NCBI GenBank assembly: GCA_035293945.1
Contig: DATGLV010000022.1
Coordinates: 62,001 to 126,000 of the forward strand
Reading direction: 5' to 3'
DNA from: VAZQ01 sp035293945
Lineage (GTDB): Bacteria; Pseudomonadota; Alphaproteobacteria; Rhizobiales; Xanthobacteraceae
Length of the DNA: 64,000 bases
Shown here: positions 44,974 to 53,197 of the stretch, piece by piece
How positions within the stretch are numbered: position 1 is the stretch's first letter
Layout: the number at the start of each line of letters is the position of its first letter
Translations under genes and position numbers: made by a program
The notes under the pieces: model-generated
Seen by the model: the letters and a program-made list of their open reading frames with translations, nothing else
Databases searched by the model: none
What the model was told of the DNA's origin: nothing

Positions 44974-46038
44974 ATGCGCCGCGGCTTGATGCTGAGAGAT
45001 GAGAGCGAGCTGCCGAAGGCGGTGCTTGCACAGCGGATCGAGACGGCGCGCAGCGCGATGCGGCGCGACGGGCTCGATGGCATCATTCTCTATACCAACC
45101 TGGTCCAGCCGAGCGCGGTGACCTATCTCACCGGCTTCACGCCGTATTGGTCGGATGGCCTGTTGCTGGTGACGCGCACCGGCGCGCCGGTTTTTGCAAC
45201 CGCGCTCTCCAAACGTGTCGCCGGCTGGATCTCATCCACCAATCCGTTGAGTGAGATCATCAACTCCCCAAAACCGGGCGGAGCGATCGGTGCCCGCCTT
45301 GCCGCAGACGGATGCAAGCGCGTTGCCGTCCTTGAATTGGATAGGCTTCCCGGCGGACTTTACGATGAGATCATCGATGCGGCGCCCGGGCTCGAATTGA
45401 CTGATGGGAGCGCGCTATTTGCTTCGCTGCGGCAGAAGATCGATGGGGCAGAGCGTGGAATGATCGCGCGCGCGGACGCGATTGCGCTTTCGGCCCTGGC
45501 GCAGGTCGATCCCGATATAGCGAAGGATGCCGGCGCGGCCGCAGGCCTGGTCGAAAAAGAGGCTCGCCTGCAAGGTGCCGAGGAGGCCTATATCGCGGTC
45601 GCCGCCGATCTCGCAGCCGATGCGCGGATGATCCGCATGTCCGCCCCGCGACCGCTCGCCGATCTGTTCGCGCTGCGCGCATCCATCGCCTACAAGGGAA
45701 GCTGGGTGCGCCGCACCCGCACTTTCGCCAAGAATCCGATGCGTCGCGCGGCCGTCGTCCGCGCCGATACCTGGTTTGAGCACCTCGCATCCTCGATTTC
45801 ACCCGGCCAATCGCTCGAAGCCCAGATTGCAAGGTGCGTTGAGGAATTGCCCGGCGCGCGTGTCATGAGCTGGATGGCGGAAAGCCCCATCGGCAGCTAT
45901 CCGCTGCAGTCGATCGCTGCATCAGGCAGGGCAGATCACAGCAATTTTGGCGAAGGCGGCTTTCTGGTGCTGAGCCTGCAGCTCAAGCTCGATGCGATGC
46001 CGTGGCTCGGCGCCGCCCCGGTGTTTGTTGGCTCGTGA
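44974..46038 (+). CDS. Degenerate M24/creatinase-like protein
   Basis: A 354-residue protein. The first 130 residues resemble the creatinase N-terminal domain (AMRRDGLDGIILYTNLVQPSAVTYLTGFTP). The rest looks like a pita-bread domain in which none of the usual metal-ligand motifs can be aligned by eye. A ribosome site (GAGGGAAGG) lies before 44974. It follows the better preserved creatinase-like gene and may form a heteromer with it or be decaying. Its 3' end overlaps a convergent minus-strand gene by 56 bases. Confidence 0.7.
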   Translation: MRRGLMLRDESELPKAVLAQRIETARSAMRRDGLDGIILYTNLVQPSAVTYLTGFTPYWSDGLLLVTRTGAPVFATALSKRVAGWISSTNPLSEIINSPKPGGAIGARLAADGCKRVAVLELDRLPGGLYDEIIDAAPGLELTDGSALFASLRQKIDGAERGMIARADAIALSALAQVDPDIAKDAGAAAGLVEKEARLQGAEEAYIAVAADLAADARMIRMSAPRPLADLFALRASIAYKGSWVRRTRTFAKNPMRRAAVVRADTWFEHLASSISPGQSLEAQIARCVEELPGARVMSWMAESPIGSYPLQSIAASGRADHSNFGEGGFLVLSLQLKLDAMPWLGAAPVFVGS

Positions 46039-46264
46039 TTGCGGCGCTCGCTTGCGCGTCCAGCAGTGCGCGCCCCTGTTGCGTCAAGCGCACCGACCTT
46101 TCGCGCATGCTGCCCGTGCCTTCGACGCGGACCAGACCATTGCTGACCGCATCCTCCCAGACCGGCATGCGCGGACAGGAAGTTTTCCACGCGTCCATCG
46201 CCTCGCCATAGGTCCTCGGGCGATCGGCGACCCAGGAGATGAGCTGCAGGATCAGCGCGTCCAT
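45983..46264 (-). CDS. Small winged-helix-like protein
   Basis: About 93 residues from the ATG at 46264 (another in-frame start at 46354 adds 30 residues). The ISWVADRPRTYGEAMDAWKTSCPR segment and the following EDAVSNGLV and VRLTQQGRALL strands resemble a small winged-helix family common in rhizobia. No other domain is present. It overlaps the convergent creatinase-like gene by 56 bases, which is unusual. Probable DNA-binding role, unproven. Confidence 0.6.
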   Translation of the reverse strand: MDALILQLISWVADRPRTYGEAMDAWKTSCPRMPVWEDAVSNGLVRVEGTGSMRERSVRLTQQGRALLDAQASAAITSQQTPGRRRATASHRA

Positions 46265-46416
46265 AGGGTCGATTATGCTCGCGGGCGAGCCCTTTTTCCA
46301 GAGCGAGATACCGCCGTTATGCTTAAGCAAGCGTTCAGATATTGCGACCAGCATAGCCTTCCGGCCGCGCCTGATTCGCGCGAAATCGGGTGGGTTCCCG
46401 CCCGCGGGTTGGTGGC

Positions 46417-46914
46417 ATGCTCTACGCGTTAATGCTCATCGGCATCGGATTCTTGAGCGCCTGCCTGTTGATAGCGGCGCTGGCGCCGGTCATTCACGAG
46501 CGGGCGGTCCGCCTCACGGTGCGTCGCCTGCTGTTCAAGCGCCCGCGGTCACGACTCGAGCGGCACGCCTACGCGGATCAGTTGCGCGCCGAATTCGCGG
46601 TCTCCACGCGGCGGCTCGAAACCGCCATGGAGAACACGCTGGCGAAGTCCGTCGAGCATCATCGCGAGCTTACCATGGCGCTCGCCAAGCGGTCCGCCGA
46701 GGTCGGCCAGCTCCAGCGCGAGGTCCGACGACTGAGCGTTGTCATCCTGCGCTTCCAGTCCCGCGAGCTGATGCGCCGCTCCACGACCCGAACGGTCATC
46801 AAGCTCCTGGTCTACCTGTTCGAGCGGTCGCAGCAGCCGCACCGCCAGCAGCTCGCGGCGCGTGGGTTTGGACGCCAAGAGCATCCGGCCCAGTTGGGAA
46901 CAGTTTCCGCTTGA
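46417..46914 (+). CDS. Single-pass membrane coiled-coil protein
   Basis: A 165-residue protein from the ATG at 46417. A hydrophobic N-terminal segment (MLYALMLIGIGFLSACLLIAAL) is followed by a long charged helical region (about 45-125) with heptad-like leucines. It resembles small envelope or DNA-uptake-associated rhizobial proteins only in general form. No catalytic motif was found. It overlaps the alternative upstream part of the next gene, but not its chosen start. Confidence 0.6.
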   Translation: MLYALMLIGIGFLSACLLIAALAPVIHERAVRLTVRRLLFKRPRSRLERHAYADQLRAEFAVSTRRLETAMENTLAKSVEHHRELTMALAKRSAEVGQLQREVRRLSVVILRFQSRELMRRSTTRTVIKLLVYLFERSQQPHRQQLAARGFGRQEHPAQLGTVSA

Positions 46915-47038
46915 CGCAGCCCGGCGCCTTGCGGGGCTATTCGAATTGGCGCAGTCTGCCCCCACATTTGTTGCACAGCGCGCCCCGCAGACTGTGCGTT
47001 GGGCGCTGCCGGAACATGAAATCGCGGAGATTGTGCCC

Positions 47039-47968
47039 ATGAGAAAGCTCGTATTGGAGACCACCTCACCGTTCCAAGGGCTGCCGGAGCTGGTCGCCTA
47101 TCAGGAAGGCCTGTTCGCGAAAGAGGGCATTGAGATCGAATGGGCCGATCGCGACGAGGCCGGGGTCAAGACCGTGGATACGTCATTGACCGACGTCAAA
47201 GGCGCCGATCCGTTCGTCAGCCACGGCACCCTGTTCGAGCAGGGCAAGGCCGACATGTATAATGCGTGTGAGTGGGGCAATTATTGCCGGGTCGGTGCCA
47301 CCGCCGGCAGCCGGCAGGTCGGCCGCCGCGCCATCGTGACCTACGGGGCGATCGTGGTGCGCCCGGATTCGCCGGTCTTCACCCCGCAGCAGCTCGCCGG
47401 CCGCAGGGTCGGAGTCCCGTTCTATGCGGGCACGCATTATCTCGCGCTGCACATGCTGGAAGGCTTTTTGCCGCGCGATCAGATCAACATCTGCCGCGCC
47501 CCGACCGGCTCTCGCAACCGCTTCAACCTGATGATGAAGGGCGAGATCGAAGCCACCACACTGACCGAGCCCTATATCACGCTCGCCGAGAAGAAAGGCT
47601 GCCGCATCATCTGCTCAGCCTTCTATTTCGGCACCGAGGTCGCCTCCGATCGAATCGACCCGGAGACCTACGCGGCCTTCAACCGCGCGGTGCGCGAGGC
47701 GGTGCGCCGCATCAATGCGAACAAGAAAGCCTATCTCCATTACTTCGTCGACTATCACAAGGCCAAGGACCCGGAGATCGGCACCCTCAAGCCCGAGGAC
47801 ATCCGTGAAAGCCGCATTGTGGTGCGCGATCCGGCGCCGATTCCAGCCGACGAGCTCCAACGCACCTACGATTGGGTGAAGAGCTGGGGCATGCTCGAGG
47901 AAACCGAGTCGCCGCTGCAGCTCGTGAACATGGATGTGCAGGCGCGCGCCCACGTCGCTGCCGAGTAG
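47039..47968 (+). CDS. NMT1-like binding protein without signal peptide
   Basis: A 309-residue protein from the ATG at 47039 with the NMT1/SsuA pattern near the start (SPFQGLPELVAYQEGLFAKE). GRRVGVPFYAGTHY and a ligand-contact region with TLTEPYITL follow. The domain begins within seven residues, and the earlier in-frame ATG (46862) adds a soluble leader, so no export signal is visible. It may act in the cytoplasm, as thiamin-precursor-type proteins do, or be a ligand-sensing protein. No ABC genes adjoin it. Confidence 0.75.
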   Translation: MRKLVLETTSPFQGLPELVAYQEGLFAKEGIEIEWADRDEAGVKTVDTSLTDVKGADPFVSHGTLFEQGKADMYNACEWGNYCRVGATAGSRQVGRRAIVTYGAIVVRPDSPVFTPQQLAGRRVGVPFYAGTHYLALHMLEGFLPRDQINICRAPTGSRNRFNLMMKGEIEATTLTEPYITLAEKKGCRIICSAFYFGTEVASDRIDPETYAAFNRAVREAVRRINANKKAYLHYFVDYHKAKDPEIGTLKPEDIRESRIVVRDPAPIPADELQRTYDWVKSWGMLEETESPLQLVNMDVQARAHVAAE

Positions 47969-48051
47969 CGGCGTCGCGTCGTCACACTGGTGCCCCCGAT
48001 TTGAAGTTCCTGCTGCGTGTGCGGCCAGTCGAATTGAGCCATGTCTGCTGA

Positions 48052-48153
48052 GTCATGGCCGGGCTTGTCGAGGCTTGTCCCGGCCATCCACGAATTGCTT
48101 CTCCGGGCCGCGGCAAGCAAGGCGTGGATGCCCGCGACGAGCACGGGCATGAC
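48052..48153. repeat. Nested palindromic intergenic repeat
   Basis: Outer arms GTCATGGCCGGGC and GCACGGGCATGAC, and inner CATCCACG/CGTGGATG, form a nested hairpin of about 100 bases. This resembles the dispersed CATGGCCGGG repeats of Bradyrhizobium. It lies in the 202-base gap before the second molybdopterin subunit gene. Confidence 0.65.
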
Positions 48154-48170
48154 TCCGAAGACAATGAGAT

Positions 48171-50474
48171 ATGAGCGGGAACCGCTTTAGCGGAGACATG
48201 AACGCGCCGACGGGCGAGCGGACTATCGGCGCGAGCGTCACTCGGCTCGAGGACGAGCCGTTGATACGCGGTCGCGGATTGTTTGCCGCAGACGTCTCGT
48301 TCCCAAACCAGCTGCACATGCGGGTGGTTCGTTCACCGCTCGCGCACGCGATGATCCGGGCGGTCGGGACCGACCTGGCCGCCGGCATGCCGGGCGTCGT
48401 GGCGGTGTGGACGATCCGTGATGTCGAGAGCGTGCCGCCAATCGATTTTCGCGACGATCGGGTCGAGAAGCTGGTGCCTTATCGCCAGCCTATCCTGGCG
48501 CGCGAGGGGGTGCGTTATGTGGGCGAGCCGGTAGCCGTCGTCTTCGCTGACGATCCCTATCGGGCCGAGGATGCCGCCGATGCGGTCACGCTCGAGCTCG
48601 ACCCACTGCCGCCGCTGATTGCCGCGGCTGCTGCACCCGGTGAATTCGCCGCGGGTCTGTCGACCGAGCCGATGGTCATCGAGAAGAGCTACGGCGACAT
48701 CGATGAGGCCTTCCGTTCGGCCCATGCCGTGGTCGAGCTCGAGCTCTCGATCGGCCGCCACTCGGGAGTACCGCTGGAGACACGCGGTGCGATCGCCCAC
48801 TACGACGCGGAGCGCAACATCCTGGAACTTCACGGCGCCGCCAAGGTGCCGCATCGCAATCAAGAGCAGCTCGCCCGCATGCTCAATCGGGCTCTGTCGT
48901 CGGTGCATTTGTTTGAAGGGCATGTCGGCGGCGGCTTCGGCGTGCGGGGCGAGCTTTACCCGGAGGACGTGCTGGTCTGCCTTGCGGCATTGCGGCTCGG
49001 TCGGCCGGTCAAATGGATCGAGGACCGGCACGAGCATTTCGTTGCGGCCAATCATTCGCGCCAGCAGCAACACTTGATCCGCGCTGCAGTGGATGCGAAA
49101 GGCGCCATTCTCGGCATCGAGGATCGCTTCTTCCACGATCAAGGCGCCTACGTGCGCACGCACGGGGCTCGAGTCGTTGATCTCACCGCCGGGATGCTGC
49201 CCGGCCCCTATCACGTGCCCTCCTATCTGGCGGCCGGGCATTATCGGCTGACTAACAAAACGCCGGCCGCCACCTATCGCTCGCCGGGGCGATATGAGAG
49301 CACCTTCGTGCGCGAGCGCCTGATGGACGCTATCGCGCAAAAATTGGGTATCGATCGCGTCGAAGTCCGCCGCCGTAACCTGATCACCCCCTCCGAGATG
49401 CCATTTGAGCGCCCGCTCCACGCGCTCGGCGATGAAGTGGTCCTGGATTCCGGCGACTATGCGGGTCTCCTCGACAAGGCCCTGGCGCGCATCGAATGGG
49501 AAAAACTCAATGCCGCGCTCGCCGAGCGACGGCGCGCCGGCGAAGCCGTCGGCGTGGGTCTTGCGATGTTCGTGGAAAAGAGCGGGCTCGGTCCTTCCGA
49601 CGGCGTCGACGTGAGAGTCGAGCAGAACGGTGACATCGAGCTGGTCACCGGCGGCGCTTCGCTCGGTCAAGGCTTCGAAACGGTGATGGCGCAGATCTGC
49701 GCCGAGACCCTTGGGGTCGACTACCGGCGCATCAAAGTGGTGCACGGCCGCACCGACCGCATTTCGCACGGCGTCGGCGCACACGCAACCCGCGCCACGG
49801 TGATGACCGGATCGGCGACCCACGTAGCCGCACTGAAGCTGCGGGCGCGCGTGCTCGAAGTGGCGGCGGAGCTCATGCAGAGCCCGAGCGACGAGCTGAC
49901 CATCGTGGCAGGCTCAGTCCTGCGCAAGGGCCAGCCGCAGGGGCCGTCACTCGACCTCGCCGAGATCGCGCGCCGCCGCAGCGATCTGACCGCGGAGGGC
50001 TGGTTCCATACCGCGCATATGACTTATCCGTACGGCGTTCATGTCGCAGTCGTGGCGATCGATCGGGGCACCGGCCAAGCCACCGTGGAAAACTATCTGA
50101 TCGCCTATGATGTGGGCCGCGCCGTCAACCCGATGCTGGTGCGAGGCCAACTGGTCGGCGGCTTCGCGCAAGGGCTGGGCGGCGCGCTGTCGGAGGAGTT
50201 CCGCTACGACCCGCAAGGCGAGCCGCTTTCGGTGACCTTCGCGGACTATCTCACCCCGATGCTCGGCGATGTTCCTTCGGTCGAAGTGCTTCTCACCGAG
50301 GACGCCCCGAGCCCGCGCAATCCGCTCGGCCTCAAGGGCGCCGGCGAAGGCGGCGTCAACGCCGTCGGTGCCGCGATCGCCTCGGCGATCGACGACGCCA
50401 TTGCTCGGCCGGGCGCGATCATCTCGCTGCCGGTGACACCGGCCCGGCTCAAGGGCCTGCTCGATCGGAATTGA
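48171..50474 (+). CDS. Orphan molybdopterin large subunit A
   Basis: A 767-residue xanthine dehydrogenase-family catalytic subunit. Motifs are IGASVTRLEDEPLIRGRG, the VGGGFGVRGELYPED cofactor loop, TYRSPGRYES and the C-terminal GLKGAGEGGV with the catalytic Glu. An alternative ATG at 48198 has a nearer GGAG site and would remove nine residues. No small 2Fe-2S or FAD subunit gene lies beside it. A UbiD decarboxylase gene follows 99 bases downstream. Substrate unknown. Confidence 0.9.
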   Translation: MSGNRFSGDMNAPTGERTIGASVTRLEDEPLIRGRGLFAADVSFPNQLHMRVVRSPLAHAMIRAVGTDLAAGMPGVVAVWTIRDVESVPPIDFRDDRVEKLVPYRQPILAREGVRYVGEPVAVVFADDPYRAEDAADAVTLELDPLPPLIAAAAAPGEFAAGLSTEPMVIEKSYGDIDEAFRSAHAVVELELSIGRHSGVPLETRGAIAHYDAERNILELHGAAKVPHRNQEQLARMLNRALSSVHLFEGHVGGGFGVRGELYPEDVLVCLAALRLGRPVKWIEDRHEHFVAANHSRQQQHLIRAAVDAKGAILGIEDRFFHDQGAYVRTHGARVVDLTAGMLPGPYHVPSYLAAGHYRLTNKTPAATYRSPGRYESTFVRERLMDAIAQKLGIDRVEVRRRNLITPSEMPFERPLHALGDEVVLDSGDYAGLLDKALARIEWEKLNAALAERRRAGEAVGVGLAMFVEKSGLGPSDGVDVRVEQNGDIELVTGGASLGQGFETVMAQICAETLGVDYRRIKVVHGRTDRISHGVGAHATRATVMTGSATHVAALKLRARVLEVAAELMQSPSDELTIVAGSVLRKGQPQGPSLDLAEIARRRSDLTAEGWFHTAHMTYPYGVHVAVVAIDRGTGQATVENYLIAYDVGRAVNPMLVRGQLVGGFAQGLGGALSEEFRYDPQGEPLSVTFADYLTPMLGDVPSVEVLLTEDAPSPRNPLGLKGAGEGGVNAVGAAIASAIDDAIARPGAIISLPVTPARLKGLLDRN

Positions 50475-50573
50475 GGAATTGCGTCCTGCCGCTCGCTGTG
50501 GACAAAGCAGCTTGATTGGATAAAGCTAGATTTATCGGGCATTTGCGCCCGTTTTTTCCAACCGGAGAGCCGT

Positions 50574-52046
50574 ATGCCGCCTATCAGCGCAGAGACCATG
50601 TCGGAAGGAACGGTCGCCTATCGGGGCTTGCGCGGATGGCTCGATGAGGTGAGCCGGATGGGCGAGTTGCTCCAGGTCAACGGCGCCCATTGGGACGTCG
50701 AGATGGGGGCGCTGACCCATATGCTCACGGAGAAGAGCAGCGGCACCGCGCCGGCTATCCTGTTCGATGAGATTCCCGGTTACCCCAAGGGCTTTCGCAC
50801 GCTTTACGGGCACTTCTCCTCGATCCGCCGTGTAGCGCTCACTCTCGGCCTGCCGCTCAAGCAGGAGCGCAAGGTCGACATTGTGCAGCGCTATCACCAG
50901 CGCATGCAGGACCTGAAGCCGATCCCGCCGCGCTTCGTGAAGGACGGACCGATCCTGCAGAACGTGCTCGAAGGCGATGCAGTAGACGTCTTGAAATTTC
51001 CGGTGCCGCGCCATCACGAGCTCGACAAGGCGCGCTTCATCGGCACCGCCGATTGCGTGATCACCCAGGACCCGGATGCCGGCTGGTTCAACCTCGGCGC
51101 ATACCGGGCGCAGGTCTACGACGGCAAGAAGGTCGGCTGCCAGATCACCGAAGGCAAGCACGGGCGCATCCACCGCGACAAATATTTCGAGCGCGGGCAG
51201 CCCATGAAGGTCGTCATCCTGTGCGGCCAGGACCCGTTGTTGTTCATGCTCTCCTCGAGCCCGCTGCCCGAGGTCAGTGAGCTCGATATCGCGGGCGGTC
51301 TGCGCGGCGAGCCGATCGATGTGGTGCGCGGTCCCTACACGGGCTTCCCGATTCCGGCCGATTGCGAGATCGCGCTCGAAGGCGAAACCGTGCCCGGACA
51401 GGTGCTCCAGGAGGGACCGTTCGGCGAGTGGATGGGCTACTACTCGGACGACACGGTGCCCCGCCCTTACGTCAATGTGAAGACCATTCTGTATCGCAAC
51501 GACCCGATCCTTTGCTGCGCACCGCAGCACAAGCCGGTCGACGAGACGGGTCTTCTCAAGGGCATCGCCGGCGCCGCGCAGATCTGGCGCGCGCTCGATG
51601 CCTGCGGGGTGCCGGAGGTGCTCGGGGTGTGGAACCATGAGGCCGGTCCGGCGACGCGCTTCACCGTCATCCAGATCCGCCAGCGCTATCCGGGGCACGC
51701 GCGGCAGGCTTTGCATATTGCGGCGTCATGCCAGGGCGGCGCCTATGCGGGAAAATGGACCGTCGTTGTCGACGAGGACGTCGATGCGGGCGAGCTTGAT
51801 CAGGTGCTGTGGGCGATGTGCACGCGCTTCGATCCGAAGACCGACATCGATCTCATCCAAAAGGCCTGGGCTTCCAAGCGCGATCCGTTGTTCCTGCCCG
51901 GCAATTTCAATAATCGCATCCTGATCGACGCGTGCATCCCCTATGACAAGAAGCTCTCCGGCACATTCCCGATCGTGGTCGATGTCAGCCAGGATCTGCG
52001 CGGCAAGCTCAAGGCAAAGTTTCCGCACATTTTCGGGACGATGTGA
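50574..52046 (+). CDS. UbiD-family decarboxylase
   Basis: A 490-residue prenylated-FMN-dependent decarboxylase. The conserved EGPFGEWMGYY segment near residue 283 and the flanking catalytic Arg/Glu region (TADCVITQDPDAGWFNLG) fit UbiD. Length is normal. The family decarboxylates aromatic and unsaturated acids, or carboxylates them in reverse, and needs prenyl-FMN from UbiX, which is not in this window. Flanking large molybdopterin subunits and Bug proteins suggest aromatic acid catabolism. Substrate unknown. Confidence 0.9.
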   Translation: MPPISAETMSEGTVAYRGLRGWLDEVSRMGELLQVNGAHWDVEMGALTHMLTEKSSGTAPAILFDEIPGYPKGFRTLYGHFSSIRRVALTLGLPLKQERKVDIVQRYHQRMQDLKPIPPRFVKDGPILQNVLEGDAVDVLKFPVPRHHELDKARFIGTADCVITQDPDAGWFNLGAYRAQVYDGKKVGCQITEGKHGRIHRDKYFERGQPMKVVILCGQDPLLFMLSSSPLPEVSELDIAGGLRGEPIDVVRGPYTGFPIPADCEIALEGETVPGQVLQEGPFGEWMGYYSDDTVPRPYVNVKTILYRNDPILCCAPQHKPVDETGLLKGIAGAAQIWRALDACGVPEVLGVWNHEAGPATRFTVIQIRQRYPGHARQALHIAASCQGGAYAGKWTVVVDEDVDAGELDQVLWAMCTRFDPKTDIDLIQKAWASKRDPLFLPGNFNNRILIDACIPYDKKLSGTFPIVVDVSQDLRGKLKAKFPHIFGTM

Positions 52047-52079
52047 GTTGGTTGGATGATCGACCCAACCCCTGCGTCG

Positions 52080-52156
52080 TTCCCGCGCAAGCGGGAATCC
52101 ATAAGCCGATGCCGATCGAGAGGCCGCGGTGCATGGGTCCCTGCTTTCGCAGGGAC
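52080..52156. repeat. REP-like hairpin pair, copy 3
   Basis: Two hairpins. The first is TTCCCGC/GCGGGAA around GCAA (52080-52097). The second is GTCCCTGC/GCAGGGAC around TTTC (52137-52156). They face each other like a bacterial interspersed mosaic element. Read in the frame of the next gene they give PRKRES and PAFAGTT, peptides typical of translated REP elements. Confidence 0.85.
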
Positions 52157-52163
52157 GACGCTG

Positions 52164-53165
52164 GTGGTGACATGCTTGCTCTTGAGTTTCGCTCGACCTC
52201 TCCGCGCCGCCGGCGTGGACGCCTTCTACAAGGGTCGCAGCATCTCCGTCATCATCGGATACAGCGTGGGCGGGGGTTACGACACCTATGCCCGCCTTTT
52301 GGCGCGGTATCTGGGCGATCATGTTCCAGGGCGCCCGACGGTGGTGCCACAGAACATGCCGGGCGCCGGCAGCATCAAGGCCGCGAAGTACCTCTACAGC
52401 GTGGCGCCGCGCGACGGCACCGCCATTGGCACTTTCGGCCGCACCATCCCGGTCGCACCGCTGCTTTCGGTTCCCGGCGCAAGCTTCGATGCTACCAAAT
52501 TCACCTGGCTCGGCAGCGTCGCCAAGGACACGAGCCTCTGCGTCACCTCGGCCAAGTCCGACATCAAGACTTGGGACGATTTTCGCACCAAGCCGTCGAC
52601 ATTCGGCGGCGAAGGAGCGGGCGCCGATCCGGACGTATTCACGCGCCTTTATAAGAATATCTTCGGCGCGAAAGTGAACCTCGTCACCGGCTATCCGGGC
52701 ACCAACGACATCTCGCTCGCCATGGAGCGCAACGAGATCGATGGATTCTGCGGGCTGTCCTGGAGCACGCTGAAAAGCGTCCATCCGGATTGGCTCAACA
52801 ACAAGTCGATCAATATCATCGTTCAGGCAGGCTTGAAGAAGGCGGCGGAGCTCCCGGCCGTTCCGCTCGCGCTCGACCTCACCGGCAGCCGGGAGCAGCT
52901 GCAGATCGTTCGCCTCTTGCTGGTCAGCCAGGAGATGGCGCGTCCGTTCGCGGCGCCGCCGGCGCTGCCCGACGATCGCCGCTCCGCCCTGCTCGCAGGC
53001 TTCGCGGCGACCCTCAAGGATCCGGCGTTTCTGGCCGAGGCCGCGCGCCAGGGCCTGGATGTCGACCCGGTGAGCCCCGAAGAGCTCGATGCCCTGTTGG
53101 CCGAGGCCTATGCGACACCGCGAGACATCGCCGACAAGGCTGCCAAAGCCACGATGTCGGATTGA
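52164..53165 (+). CDS. TctC/Bug-type solute-binding protein 4
   Basis: About 333 residues from a GTG at 52164. Upstream in-frame sequence to 52056 is a translated REP element, so the longer form is probably not the natural protein. The leader LLLSFARPLRAAG is short and lacks the usual positive n-region. The mature part (ISVIIGYSVGGGYDTYARLLARYLG, then MPGAGSIKA) is Bug-like. AGGGA within the REP hairpin is the nearest ribosome site. Export may be weakened. No TctAB adjoins it, and a large molybdopterin subunit follows after 32 bases. Confidence 0.8.
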   Translation: MVTCLLLSFARPLRAAGVDAFYKGRSISVIIGYSVGGGYDTYARLLARYLGDHVPGRPTVVPQNMPGAGSIKAAKYLYSVAPRDGTAIGTFGRTIPVAPLLSVPGASFDATKFTWLGSVAKDTSLCVTSAKSDIKTWDDFRTKPSTFGGEGAGADPDVFTRLYKNIFGAKVNLVTGYPGTNDISLAMERNEIDGFCGLSWSTLKSVHPDWLNNKSINIIVQAGLKKAAELPAVPLALDLTGSREQLQIVRLLLVSQEMARPFAAPPALPDDRRSALLAGFAATLKDPAFLAEAARQGLDVDPVSPEELDALLAEAYATPRDIADKAAKATMSD

Positions 53166-53197
53166 GCGTTCAACGACCCGAGCTGGACCGTCAAATC

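Noticed and set aside
52790..53197. N-terminal extension of large subunit B
   Set aside because: The extension overlaps tctC in another frame and does not resemble the family; the ATG at 53198 is the natural start.
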